Assembly: GCA_025612375.1 (NCBI GenBank)
Contig: JAAXKN010000006.1
Span: 124,001 to 188,000, forward strand
Direction of reading: 5' to 3'
DNA from: Ignavibacteria bacterium
Lineage (GTDB): Bacteria; Bacteroidota; Ignavibacteria; Ignavibacteriales; SURF-24
DNA length: 64,000 nt
The notes under the pieces are model-generated. The model was not told the DNA's origin. It worked only from the letters and a program-made list of their open reading frames with translations, and did not search any database. Position numbers and translations under genes: made by a program. This document shows positions 18,015 through 26,952 of this stretch, piece by piece (the first letter of the stretch is position 1; every line of letters begins with the position of its first letter).

Positions 18015-18698
18015 ATGAAAAAGATAATCCTTCTTTTAGTTATATTTTCGGCAGCTCTTTATGCACAGAAACAGGATCCGAATAAGCTGCTGGAAAGGGT
18101 AAAACAAAAATTCACATCGACAGTTAACGACTATGAGGTAAAGGCTCACATTAAAGTTGACGTAAGTTTCCTTAAGGTCCCTGAGATGGATGCTAAAATT
18201 TATTTCAAGAAGCCCGACAAGATGAAAATGGATACAGACGGCTTTGCAATGCTGCCAAAGCAGGCATTTAATTTTTCTCCCGCGAATATGATCAAAGGCG
18301 ACTACAGCGCAATCTACGTTAAGCAGGATAAAATAGGAGGCACGCCGGTAGATGTTATTAAGGTAATACCTAATGATCCAAACAGCGAAATTGTCCTCTC
18401 AACGCTCTGGATCGATCCCATGAAGGACGTTATAAGAAAGGTTGAATCGACTCCAAGAAGAGGGGGCTCATTTGAGATAACGTTTAATTATAATGGTAAC
18501 ATGAACTACCCCCTGCCATCTTCAATCCTGTTCAGTTTTGACGTACCCAATCCCCCAAGAGGTTCAGGCGGCCCCGGAAGCCAGCAGAAAGCAAAAGCAA
18601 ACGGGCCCGTGCGCGGAAACGTGAGCGTCACATATTCAGATTACAAGGTAAATAAGGGTATTCCGGACAGTAAATTTTTAGAAAAAAAGAAAAAATAA
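18015..18698 (+). CDS. LolA-like periplasmic outer-membrane lipoprotein carrier protein
   Basis: Periplasmic protein of 227 residues with a signal peptide (about residues 1-18, ending in LYAQ). The half-barrel pattern of paired strands (VKAHIKVDVSFLKVPEMDAK, IYFKKPDKMKMD, LWIDPMKDVIRKVE) fits the LolA/LolB-like or DUF4292-type superfamily that carries lipidated cargo. The C-terminus is Lys-rich. It is the third gene of the ABC exporter operon, so it may hand on the exported substrate; that is an inference. Confidence 0.72.
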   Translation: MKKIILLLVIFSAALYAQKQDPNKLLERVKQKFTSTVNDYEVKAHIKVDVSFLKVPEMDAKIYFKKPDKMKMDTDGFAMLPKQAFNFSPANMIKGDYSAIYVKQDKIGGTPVDVIKVIPNDPNSEIVLSTLWIDPMKDVIRKVESTPRRGGSFEITFNYNGNMNYPLPSSILFSFDVPNPPRGSGGPGSQQKAKANGPVRGNVSVTYSDYKVNKGIPDSKFLEKKKK

Positions 18699-18715
18699 AT
18701 TTTCTTTATGACTTG

Positions 18716-18735
18716 CCCCGGACCTTGGTCCGGGG
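18716..18735. repeat. 20-base perfect palindrome between convergent genes
   Basis: CCCCGGACC at 18716-18724 and its complement at 18727-18735 are separated by TT. It stands between the stops of the LolA-like gene and the SpoU methyltransferase gene and has no clear T-tract, so a rho-independent terminator is only one possible reading. Confidence 0.6.
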
Positions 18736-18744
18736 TGCTGATAT

Positions 18745-19473
18745 TTATTTGCTCCTCTGCCTCAAGACCTCAAAAAGAAGCACACCTGTGGCAACAGAAA
18801 CGTTCAGTGACTGTATCTTCCCTTTCATCGGTATCTTGATTAAGAAGTCGCAGCTTTCAGCCGTAAGACGCCTCAGGCCCTTTTCCTCGTTCCCAACTAC
18901 AAGCGCAAGGGGAAGCTTGTAATCGGTCTCTGAATAATCCTTTGCGCCTTCAAGGTAGGAGCCCATTACCCAGAAGCCCTCTTCCTTTAATGTCTTTAAC
19001 GCCTGGCTGAGGTTGCTTACCTTGCATATCCTCGCGTGCTCTGTTGCGCCGGCCGAGGTTTTGACCACGGTTTCTGTTACTGTGGCACTATTGTGCTTTG
19101 TAACTATTATTCCGTCAACACCTGCACATTCGGCAGAACGTATGATTGCTCCAAGGTTGTGCGGGTCCTGTATGGAATCAAGCACCAGCAGGAAAGGCAG
19201 CGGGGATTTTTTTGCCTCACGTATCAGTTCATCAAGCTCAAAATATTTCTGTGAGCTTTTAATTGCAATTACCCCCTGCGTATGCGGGTCCTGCGAAATG
19301 GCGCTGAACTTCGCCTGCGGAAGTTCCACAATCTTAATCCCCTTCTGGCGCGCCATTTTCTGTATTTCGTATATGGCAGGACTCTTCTGCCCGAAGAGTA
19401 CATATATCTGCTCAATTACCTCTCCTGAAGAAAGGGCTTCAAGGACAGGTTTTCTTCCAATAATTAAATTCAT
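18745..19473 (-). CDS. TrmH/SpoU family RNA 2'-O-methyltransferase (RlmB-like)
   Basis: SPOUT-fold methyltransferase of 242 residues, RlmB length. The N-terminal substrate-binding domain opens with IIGRKPVLEAL; the catalytic knot region has LDSIQDPHNLGAIIRSAECAG, LALVVGNEEKGLRRL and the end IPMKGKIQSLNVSVATGVLLFE, the three SpoU motifs with Asn/Arg, Gly-Glu and Asn-Ser-Val-type residues. It probably methylates 23S rRNA or a tRNA. Last gene of the hisS-unknown-lgt unit. Confidence 0.92.
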   Translation of the reverse strand: MNLIIGRKPVLEALSSGEVIEQIYVLFGQKSPAIYEIQKMARQKGIKIVELPQAKFSAISQDPHTQGVIAIKSSQKYFELDELIREAKKSPLPFLLVLDSIQDPHNLGAIIRSAECAGVDGIIVTKHNSATVTETVVKTSAGATEHARICKVSNLSQALKTLKEEGFWVMGSYLEGAKDYSETDYKLPLALVVGNEEKGLRRLTAESCDFLIKIPMKGKIQSLNVSVATGVLLFEVLRQRSK

Positions 19474-19501
19474 TTCTTGTGCCGGGACTTGGGTAAAAAT
19501 A

Positions 19502-20377
19502 TTATTTAACGCTCGTTTTTTTTGCTAGCTTCGGTTCAGCTTCCTTCTGAGGCGGAGCCCATTTCTTCAAAGCGGGATGATTCCGGAAGAATATAAGTCC
19601 CGTCACGCCGCCAATTATAAGCGCAGCTGCAATGAGCTGTGCTTCGGTAAGGCCAAAAAGGTACTTCGGGTTAAGCCTGATAAATTCCACACTGAGGCGT
19701 GCCGTTCCGGTAAAGATCAGGTAGAACATAAAAAGTTTGCCGTCGGGCCAGTTCGACTTTTTCCTAAGCTTCCAGAGTATGCCGAAGATGATCATAGCTA
19801 TGAAAAATTCGTACACGGGTGCCGGATGAAGAGGAGTGTTATCCGGTACAACGCCGCCCGGGTAATGCTTTGCTATTTCCGATCCCCTGAATGCATACGA
19901 AGGAGGCACGGTGCCATTTTCATAGTTTGTACCCCATGGCAGGTTTGTAGGAATCCCGTAGTCGCCATCGCCGGCCAGGTGGCAGCCGATTCTGCCTATG
20001 CCATATGCAAGTGCAAGTGAAGGCGCAGTGGCGTCAGCTATTACAAGAAATGGAATCTTTTTACGCCTGATTGTAAAAAATATCGCGGCCAGTGCCAGGA
20101 GGAATCCGCCGTAGAATGTGAGGCCTCCGGGAGAGAAGAACTCGCCCAGGGGGTTTGCTGCAAATGCATCCCAGTTTTCAAAAACATAGAAAAGCTTGCT
20201 TCCGATCAGGCCGAAAATAATTGCATAAAGCGTAATTTCGGTAGCAATGTTCGGATCCATCTTTCTTCTTTCAAGTTCCTTTGTAAGAACATAGCTGGCA
20301 ATAATAAAAGCGATACCCAGCATTAAACCATAACTATAAACTGTAAAGGGACCTATCTGGAAAAGTCTTGGCATCAT
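19502..20377 (-). CDS. Prolipoprotein diacylglyceryl transferase family protein (divergent Lgt)
   Basis: Polytopic membrane protein of 291 residues with the Lgt fold pattern. Lgt adds diacylglycerol to the lipobox Cys of prolipoproteins. The family segment GGLTFYGGFLLA is present, but the signature reads GRIGCHLAGDGDYG (about 128-141) where classical Lgt has GR-x-GNF-x-NGE, and the His of the classical FHGG segment is Tyr. The window has many lipoproteins, so an Lgt is needed, but this may be a divergent subfamily or paralogue. The C-terminal 25 residues are Lys/Ala/Pro-rich. Confidence 0.82.
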   Translation of the reverse strand: MMPRLFQIGPFTVYSYGLMLGIAFIIASYVLTKELERRKMDPNIATEITLYAIIFGLIGSKLFYVFENWDAFAANPLGEFFSPGGLTFYGGFLLALAAIFFTIRRKKIPFLVIADATAPSLALAYGIGRIGCHLAGDGDYGIPTNLPWGTNYENGTVPPSYAFRGSEIAKHYPGGVVPDNTPLHPAPVYEFFIAMIIFGILWKLRKKSNWPDGKLFMFYLIFTGTARLSVEFIRLNPKYLFGLTEAQLIAAALIIGGVTGLIFFRNHPALKKWAPPQKEAEPKLAKKTSVK

Positions 20378-20386
20378 AAAAAAAAG

Positions 20387-20908
20387 TCACTCCTGCGGGA
20401 AAGAAAATTCACTTTCATCCACCTCAAAATCACAGAAGAGCCTGTTATTCTTCTTTGGAGGCATGAATTTCTCCACCAGTTTAATCTCTTTCTTGTAAAT
20501 ATTAAAATTGAAAACCGCACTGTTAATGGCGCCGTCCTGCTTAATTACATGCACGGTATATTCGCCTATGAGGTCCTCAAAAAGGCAGTCAGCCTTTGCG
20601 CGCGCGATATTCGGCAGATAACTCATATTTGTCTGAAGGCCGAGAATTGTAATTTCAATTTCCCTTTCCTTCCTGTCAATATGGGAATCCACACTAATTT
20701 CATATGCAAAGCTTGTAAACTCTGCAATTGTTTCGAGCCTTACCAGGTAGAACAGCTTTCTTAAGGTCTCGTCGTACTTAAAAGCCGGTTTGCAAACGTA
20801 CTCAATTTTATCTTCTTTTTTCTGCGGAATTGCTGCCTTTGCAGCTTCCGGTCTTTTCTTTCTTGTCTTAGGAATCTTCGGAATATCTTCAGGTTTTTTA
20901 AGAGGCAT
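20387..20908 (-). CDS. Hypothetical protein between hisS and lgt
   Basis: Unrecognised protein of 173 residues. The first 35 residues are rich in Lys, Pro and Ala and look disordered; the rest is a compact mixed alpha-beta region containing EFTSFAYEISVDSHIDRKE, IEITILGLQTNMSYLPNIAR and a Phe-rich end. No signal peptide or membrane segment. The start is 3 bases after the hisS stop, and lgt follows 9 bases later, so it is translated with housekeeping genes. Confidence 0.75.
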   Translation of the reverse strand: MPLKKPEDIPKIPKTRKKRPEAAKAAIPQKKEDKIEYVCKPAFKYDETLRKLFYLVRLETIAEFTSFAYEISVDSHIDRKEREIEITILGLQTNMSYLPNIARAKADCLFEDLIGEYTVHVIKQDGAINSAVFNFNIYKKEIKLVEKFMPPKKNNRLFCDFEVDESEFSFPQE

Positions 20909-20911
20909 TCT

Positions 20912-22171
20912 TTACCCCGCAAATTTATTGGCAATATACTCCATATTATCCAATGAAACATTTTCCTGTGTACCGTCAAGCATATTCTTCAGGACGAGTT
21001 CGCCCTTATTATATTCCTCGCCGCCAAGTATAATAACATAGCGGGCGTTCATTTTGTTTGCTTCCCTCATCTGCGCTTTAACGCTGCGCTCAAGATAGTC
21101 GAATTCGGCCGGGATGCCCTTGCGCCTGAAATAAAGGCCCAGGTCAAATACTTTCGGCAGGAAGCCGTTTTCGAGCCTGACAATATATAAATCTATACTT
21201 TCTGCGGGAATATTCAAACTGTTTTCATTTTCGCATGCAAGAAGTATTCTTTCAATTCCGGCGGCAAAACCCACTCCCGGCGTCGGCTTTCCCCCGAGCT
21301 GTTCAACAAGCAGGTCATACCTTCCGCCCCCGCAAAGAGCGCTCTGCGAGCCTACGGAGCCGGAGACAATTTCAAAGGTGGTCTTTGTATAGTAATCCAG
21401 CCCCCTGACAAGCTTCGGGTCCACTTCAAAAGGCACCCCGGCCTCTGATAAAAGATTTTTTACGCTTTCAAAGTGCTGCAGGCTTTCCTCATCCAGGTAA
21501 TCAATCAGAAGCGGAGCCTGTTCCATGATCTTCTGGTCGCCTTCTTCCTTGCTGTCGAAGATGCGGAGTATATTTGTCTCAAACCTTTTGCGGCTGTCCT
21601 CAGAAAGGCCCTGGACCTTATCCTGGAGGTACTCCCTGAGTTTCATTTTGTAGTTCTCTCTCGACTCCGGAACGCCGAGTGAATTTATCTTCACTAAAAT
21701 ATTCTTAAGCCCGAAAGACTTTAGGATGTCAAAAGCCATTATTATCATCTCGGCATCAAGTGCCGCTGAGGTGCTTCCGATGGCTTCGGCCCCGAACTGG
21801 TGGAACTGCCTCAGGCGCCCTGCCTGCGGACGCTCCTGGCGGAACATGGGTGCAATATAATAAAGTTTGTTAAGATTCTGTTTTGCCGCAAGGGAGTGCT
21901 CAACAAAGGCTCTTACAACAGAAGCCGTCATCTCGGGCCTCAGTGTCAGGCTTGTACCCCCCTTGTCCAGGAAGGTATACATTTCCTTACTTACAATGTC
22001 TGTGGCTTCTCCGATCCCCCTTGAAAAAAGGGCCGTTTCCTCGAATACAGGAGTCCTAACCTCCTTGTAGTTGAAGCCCTGCATCGTCTTATTGATAATG
22101 CCTTCTGCAAATTTCCACTTTGAAATGTCTGAGGGGAGGATATCTTTAGTACCGGTAATTGCTTTAATCAT
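20912..22171 (-). CDS. hisS: Histidine-tRNA ligase HisS
   Basis: Class II aminoacyl-tRNA synthetase charging tRNA-His, 419 residues, normal size. Motif 1 lies around YKEVRTPVFEETALFSRGIG, motif 2 is MFRQERPQAGRLRQFHQFGAE, the histidine-specific loops are VRGLDYYTKTTFEI and CGGGRYD, and motif 3 is PGVGFAAGIERILLA. A C-terminal anticodon-binding domain follows (YIVRLENG onward). First gene of a four-gene minus-strand unit. Confidence 0.97.
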   Translation of the reverse strand: MIKAITGTKDILPSDISKWKFAEGIINKTMQGFNYKEVRTPVFEETALFSRGIGEATDIVSKEMYTFLDKGGTSLTLRPEMTASVVRAFVEHSLAAKQNLNKLYYIAPMFRQERPQAGRLRQFHQFGAEAIGSTSAALDAEMIIMAFDILKSFGLKNILVKINSLGVPESRENYKMKLREYLQDKVQGLSEDSRKRFETNILRIFDSKEEGDQKIMEQAPLLIDYLDEESLQHFESVKNLLSEAGVPFEVDPKLVRGLDYYTKTTFEIVSGSVGSQSALCGGGRYDLLVEQLGGKPTPGVGFAAGIERILLACENENSLNIPAESIDLYIVRLENGFLPKVFDLGLYFRRKGIPAEFDYLERSVKAQMREANKMNARYVIILGGEEYNKGELVLKNMLDGTQENVSLDNMEYIANKFAG

Positions 22172-22299
22172 ATGTGAGTTGTCATTCCTTCATATTAAAT
22201 GTCAAATTCTCAAAGTAAGATTGTAAGAACTATCTTTCATTGAGAATTTAACAACGTGAACGTTCATATTGTTCTGAAAACTTTTTCCCAGAGAGGGCC

Positions 22300-22773
22300 T
22301 TAGGAAATTTCGAAATACTTGGTTTCCTCTTCCTGGAAAATTGAATAAATCTCATCCGCACTTTTGGCGTTCATAAGGCTTTCCCTGAACTCATCCTTAT
22401 TCATCATCCTGGAAATACGGCTAAGAAGTTTAATATGAGGTCCTACGAGGTTATCTTTTCCAACCAGAAGGAAAACAAGATGCACAGGCTGTTCGTCGAG
22501 CGCGGCAAAATCTATCGGCTTCTTGCTTCTGCCGAAAGCAGCTATGATTTCAGTAATTGAATCTGTCTTAGCGTGAGGAATTGCAAAGCCTTTGCCGACA
22601 CCGGTTGACATTATTTTCTCTCTTTCGAGGACTGCGGAGCGGACCTTTTCTATATTGCTGACGCGGGGGTCATCCTTGAAAAGATCTATCAGTTCATTAA
22701 TAATATCTTCCTTTGAGCCGCCTTTTAATTCTGCAACAATTTTATCTGGTTTAATTATGTCACAAATCTTCAT
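22300..22773 (-). CDS. PTS EIIA type-2 domain protein (PtsN-like)
   Basis: Cytoplasmic EIIA of the fructose/mannitol family, 157 residues, single-domain. The phosphorylatable His is His67 in GKGFAIPHAKTDSI; VHLVFLLVGKDNLVGPHIKLLSRIS is the usual second motif. No membrane PTS permease is nearby, so a regulatory (nitrogen-PTS, PtsN-like) role is more likely than sugar uptake; this is inference from the context. Confidence 0.9.
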   Translation of the reverse strand: MKICDIIKPDKIVAELKGGSKEDIINELIDLFKDDPRVSNIEKVRSAVLEREKIMSTGVGKGFAIPHAKTDSITEIIAAFGRSKKPIDFAALDEQPVHLVFLLVGKDNLVGPHIKLLSRISRMMNKDEFRESLMNAKSADEIYSIFQEEETKYFEIS

Positions 22774-23049
22774 CTTTCTTCAGAAAAACCTAAGTTATTA
22801 ATAAAATATACACCTAATTTACTAATTAAGTAACTGTTTATCAATTTTCCCTGAGCATTTTTCATATATGCTAAAATTGCCCTTTTACCCCCGAAATATG
22901 ATTTTTTATCCTGTTATTCTGTTCCCGCGAACCCCAGGATCAGGGCCCTTATCCCGCCTTTTTGCGGCATTCTTATTTGCTTGCCAAATGATGTAATAAA
23001 CAGTAATTTTCATGCATAGTTCTTCATCAAAAAACTAAATGAGGATTTT

Positions 23050-24750
23050 ATGGATATTCAGAACAAAACCGTGCTCGTCCTGGGAGCATGGGGATTAGTA
23101 GGTAATGCAGTCACCCGTCAGTTAGTTCCACAAAAGCCCCGGCAGATAATTCTAACATCTCTCAAACAGTCGGAAGCCGAAGATGAAGTCATTAAATTAA
23201 GAGAGGAATTCCCCGGTCTTCCACAGGATTATTTTGTGCCGTGGTGGGGAAATATTTTTGTACGAAATGAGTTCAAGGATACCGACAGGTTTGCACTTCT
23301 CGCTGATGCCGAAAAGCGCAGAACACTCATTAAAGACGTAATGGAAGAGCTGGACGAAGAGATCTTAAAGAGCTCATCCATTTACCAGCTGGTCTGCAAG
23401 TTTAAGCCGGACATCATTGTCGACTGTATTAACTCGGCAACGGGAATAGCTTATCAGGACGTCTATACCACCTACAGAAATATCAAGAAGACCATAGCCG
23501 CTCAGCCAACGGTTGAATCGCTGGCCGAGGAAACAGAAAAGCTCCTCTGCACGCTTTACATACCGCAGCTAATCAGGCACGTGCAGATCCTCTACGGTTC
23601 AATGCGCGAGGCCAGCACAAAAATTTATATTAAAATAGGCACAAGCGGCACCGGCGGTATGGGCCTGAATATACCTTATACACACAGCGAGGAAAAACCC
23701 TCACGCGTTCTTTTAAGCAAATCCTCGGTTGCTGGCGCACATACGCTTCTTCTTTTCTTAATGGGAAGAACACCTGAAGGCCCCATTACAAAGGAAATTA
23801 AACCTACGGCTGCAATTGCATGGAAGAAGATCGTGTTCGACGAAATTAAAAAACGCGGACTGCCTATAGACATACTCAACATTCCGCTTGAATCGGCACA
23901 GAAGCTTAACGGAAAGCTTAAGCTGAAACTGGACAAACCCTTCGACAAAACAGGCGAGACACTTAAATCGGTCTTTATCGATACGGGTGAAAATGGGACC
24001 TTCTCAAGAGGTGAATTTGAAGCCATTACAGGGCAGGGCCAGATGGAATTTGTTACTCCTGAAGAAATTGCCGAAGACGTGATCTATGAGATCAGAGGCG
24101 GCAATACGGGACACGATATTATTAATGCCCTCGACAACGCTACACTTGAACCCTCATACAGGGCAGGCTTCCTGCAGCATGCGGCAGTTGAAAAACTGGC
24201 GGAGCTTGAAGAGGAGCATAATGTAAACAGCGTGGCATTTGAACTCCTGGGCCCGCCAAGACTTTCAAAACTGCTCTATGAAATCGATCTGCTGCGCCGG
24301 GCCGCAGGCACTATGAAGGATACCGCTTCGGAAAAACCTGAGACACTCTCATCCAGGTGCTGCGAACTGATTTCAAAGAATGAAAAGCTCAGAAATGAAA
24401 TCCTTTCAATCGGCATTGCCATACTCATGCCCGACGGCACATCGCTTCTGAGAGGAAATGAAATGAAAATTCCGCCTTACAGGGGTGAAGATGAGCTTGA
24501 AATCAATGAAGACTCAATTAATCATTGGGCAAAAGACGGATGGGTTGATCTAAGAGTATCAAATATGGCCGTATGGCAGTCGAGGCTTAACGCCATAATG
24601 GCAGAGGCACAGAGTATTCCTTTGCATGATACGAGTTCAAATCACGTCAGGACCAAATCGTACTGGAATAACTTTGAGAAAATTGACATCGGCAAAGTGG
24701 TAAGCTGGATCTTCATACATGAAGAAAAAGGAATGAGAATGAAGTCCTGA
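23050..24750 (+). CDS. Large NAD(P)-binding Rossmann-fold protein (SDR-like)
   Basis: Cytoplasmic protein of 566 residues. The N-terminus has an extended-SDR nucleotide loop, VLVLGAWGLVGNAVTRQL (about 8-25), and VCKFKPDIIVDCINSATGIAY follows. The middle part has TSGTGGMGLNIPYTHSEEKP, compatible with a substrate-binding extension, and the C-terminal 200 residues are helical and unfamiliar. It is about twice the usual SDR length. GAGGA precedes the ATG. It stands alone between terminators. The reaction is unknown. Confidence 0.75.
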   Translation: MDIQNKTVLVLGAWGLVGNAVTRQLVPQKPRQIILTSLKQSEAEDEVIKLREEFPGLPQDYFVPWWGNIFVRNEFKDTDRFALLADAEKRRTLIKDVMEELDEEILKSSSIYQLVCKFKPDIIVDCINSATGIAYQDVYTTYRNIKKTIAAQPTVESLAEETEKLLCTLYIPQLIRHVQILYGSMREASTKIYIKIGTSGTGGMGLNIPYTHSEEKPSRVLLSKSSVAGAHTLLLFLMGRTPEGPITKEIKPTAAIAWKKIVFDEIKKRGLPIDILNIPLESAQKLNGKLKLKLDKPFDKTGETLKSVFIDTGENGTFSRGEFEAITGQGQMEFVTPEEIAEDVIYEIRGGNTGHDIINALDNATLEPSYRAGFLQHAAVEKLAELEEEHNVNSVAFELLGPPRLSKLLYEIDLLRRAAGTMKDTASEKPETLSSRCCELISKNEKLRNEILSIGIAILMPDGTSLLRGNEMKIPPYRGEDELEINEDSINHWAKDGWVDLRVSNMAVWQSRLNAIMAEAQSIPLHDTSSNHVRTKSYWNNFEKIDIGKVVSWIFIHEEKGMRMKS

Positions 24751-24768
24751 GCTTTCAGGAAAAGCTTC

Positions 24769-24798
24769 AAAAGGCGGGAGAAAAGACCCGCCTTTTTT
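24769..24798 (+). terminator. Terminator after Rossmann protein gene
   Basis: AAAAGGCGGG at 24769-24778 pairs with CCCGCCTTTT starting at 24787; six T follow the stem. Confidence 0.9.
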
Positions 24799-24809
24799 AT
24801 TTTAAGAAA

Positions 24810-25511
24810 TTAGAAATTAGGTGTAAACCTTTTTCCCTTATGGAAATCCATAATCAGTTCAGCAGCTTCTTCGGCGTCATCTGTAACTGAGAAGAGATTC
24901 AGGTCCTTCTCCGAGATCAGCTTATTTTTCAGTATTGTGCCGGTTATCCATTCCAGCCCCGGTTTCCAGAATTCCCTGCCCATAAAGACAACCGGCACGC
25001 GCTGCGTCTTGCCCGTCTGTATGAGGGTTAAAACCTCGAAAGATTCATCCAGCGTTCCAAATCCGCCCGGCATCATTATATAGCCCTGAGAGTACTTAAA
25101 GAACATGAGCTTACGGATAAAGAAGTAGCGGAAAGTTAAAAGCTTGTCGCGGTCAATATAAGGGTTTGCGCTCTGTTCAAAAGGAAGTTCAATATTAACT
25201 CCCGTGGAGCTTCCCCCTGCTTCAGTTGCTCCCCTGTTTGCAGCCTCCATTATGCCGGGGCCTCCGCCGGTAATAACACCCATCCCCTTTTCAACCAGCC
25301 TGCGGGCAACTTCACGGGCCATCTGATAGTAGCAGTCATCTTCATTTATTCTTGCCGAGCCGAAAATTGTCACGCTCGGCTTAATTGAGGCCATTTTTTC
25401 AAACCCTTCAACGAATTCAGCCATAATCCTGAAGAGCCGCCACAGGTCCTCCTGCGAGTTAATAAGGCGGGCCTCAATCATGCTGGCCGGGTCAATATCC
25501 TGAAAGTGCAT
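24810..25511 (-). CDS. LOG family protein (TIGR00730-type)
   Basis: Cytoplasmic Rossmann-fold protein of 233 residues in the LOG/'lysine decarboxylase-like' family; characterised members are nucleoside 5'-monophosphate phosphoribohydrolases. The diagnostic motifs GVITGGGPGIMEAANRGA and MPGGFGTLDESFEVLT (PGGxGTxxE) are intact. The substrate here is not known. The last codons overlap a double AATTTCT heptamer. A weak promoter match (ATG-N20-TATATTTG) ends at 25564. Confidence 0.9.
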   Translation of the reverse strand: MHFQDIDPASMIEARLINSQEDLWRLFRIMAEFVEGFEKMASIKPSVTIFGSARINEDDCYYQMAREVARRLVEKGMGVITGGGPGIMEAANRGATEAGGSSTGVNIELPFEQSANPYIDRDKLLTFRYFFIRKLMFFKYSQGYIMMPGGFGTLDESFEVLTLIQTGKTQRVPVVFMGREFWKPGLEWITGTILKNKLISEKDLNLFSVTDDAEEAAELIMDFHKGKRFTPNF

Positions 25512-25671
25512 AGTTTTTAATTTCCTGAATCAGTTTTCTTAAAATTTTATCATTAATGGGGGACAAATATACGTCCTCCGGCAATAACATGCATGATAAT
25601 TATCGGAAAGAAATAATTTAATTTGAGCATAAAACGGGGGTAAAACCGGGTACCGGGTCTTCTGCGGGCAT

Positions 25672-25708
25672 AAAAAAACCGGCTTTGGGGTTAAATCCAT
25701 GGCCGGTT
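25672..25708 (-). terminator. Terminator after TPR gene
   Basis: On the minus strand AACCGGC (25702-25708) pairs with GCCGGTT (25677-25683), then six T follow. It lies about 30 bases past the stop of the TPR gene at 25737. Confidence 0.88.
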
Positions 25709-25736
25709 AAATATTTTGGAATACCATCCGGGATGT

Positions 25737-26225
25737 CTAATTAAGCAGGGTTGTGACCCTGATAATGGCCTTTTTGGCCGGATCGAAGTCGGGACTCAGG
25801 TGTACAGCATCCTTATAATAGCTGAGCGCCTTAAACCATTCCCCCTTCTTCTCATAAATTCTGCCCAGGTTGTAATAAGGGAAGTGGCGCGATGAATAGC
25901 GCGGAGCATTTATCGCCTTTTCCAGCCATATTATCGCCTCTTCGTACCTTGAAAGGCTGATGAGGTACTCGCCTATGTCGTTATAAGGGTTTCCGTAATC
26001 CTCATCTATTTCAATGGCGATGTAGCACTCGTCAATAGCATCTTCATACTTGCCCTTTACACTATAAGCCCAGCCCAGAAAGGTATGAGCCTCGGCCGTG
26101 GGGAACAGATCTATAGAAATTTTATAATAATCGATCGCCTCGTCAAGCCTTCCTTCCATCTGGGACTTATACGCCTTATTAAAGTACTCCTGAGCAATAT
26201 CCAGTCTGTTGCTATTGTTAATCAT
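25737..26225 (-). CDS. Tetratricopeptide-repeat protein
   Basis: Protein of 162 residues made mostly of TPR motifs: AQEYFNKAYKSQMEGRLDEA, AHTFLGWAYSVKGKYEDAID, NDIGEYLISLSRYEEAIIWL and YYNLGRIYEKKGEWFKALSY show the 34-residue spacing. No signal peptide, so a cytoplasmic interaction scaffold. The ATG at 26225 is preferred because AGAGG stands seven bases upstream; an in-frame TTG at 26264 has no such site. Partner proteins are unknown. Confidence 0.85.
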   Translation of the reverse strand: MINNSNRLDIAQEYFNKAYKSQMEGRLDEAIDYYKISIDLFPTAEAHTFLGWAYSVKGKYEDAIDECYIAIEIDEDYGNPYNDIGEYLISLSRYEEAIIWLEKAINAPRYSSRHFPYYNLGRIYEKKGEWFKALSYYKDAVHLSPDFDPAKKAIIRVTTLLN

Positions 26226-26385
26226 CCTTATGCCTCTTTCTCTAGATGAAAGGATCAAGGTCAAATTTTAATAATCCGAACATCCTTCCCGTTGAATAGA
26301 TACCTAATTTTTCCCAAAAAGTCAATGGATGATTGGGTATTGTAAACTACTGCAGGTATCTGAGTAATTGAATTACCTTTATTGG

Positions 26386-26952
26386 TCACTCAGCCAGCTT
26401 CTTTAGAGCTTCCAAATCCTGTATAAATACAGTTCGTTCGTGCATTCTGATCACACCCTGCTCCCTCATTTTTCTGAATGCGCGCGATATTGTTTCTGTT
26501 ATTGTACTCAGGTACGCTGCCAGCGTGGGGTTGGATAAGGTAAGTTTTACGTAAGGCTCGGGTAAGCCTGCAGTGCCAGCACTTTCTGCCTCCTTGACAA
26601 GATAATCCGCAAGGCGGTTTACCACCTCCTTTAGAGTTTCATCTTCGGCTTTAACTGAAATGGATTTAAGGCGCTTTGCAAAGCCCGCCATTACCTTCAT
26701 GCTTAAGTGTGAGTTGCTTTCCAGGAGCTTCAGGAATTCATTTTTGGGAATAAACAAAAGCGTACTGTCCTCCAGGACCTGCACGCTTGCCGGGCAGTCG
26801 CCTCCGGTAAATAAAGGGACGTCGCCGAAGAGCTGCATTTCCCTTAAAAGGTGCAGTATGTACTCCTTGCCGTGAGGTGAAATCTTGAAGATCTTAACCG
26901 AGCCTTTAAGTACAATCTGGCATACGGGTACCTGGTCTTCTTCGGATTTATA
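26386..26952 (-). pseudogene. Crp/Fnr-family regulator lacking its 5' part
   Basis: A Crp/Fnr transcription factor frame. The C-terminal helix-turn-helix is intact (TLAAYLSTITETISRAFRKMREQGVIRMHE) and the later half of the cyclic-nucleotide-type beta-roll is present (QIVLKGSVKIFKISPHGKEY, then LFGDVPLFTGG). The frame is open from 26952, just inside an in-frame TGA at 26953-26955, so about 40-50 residues of the sensor domain are missing. The only in-frame ATG (26838) lies inside the beta-roll. The missing 5' part abuts the equally truncated gene on the plus strand. Confidence 0.7.
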
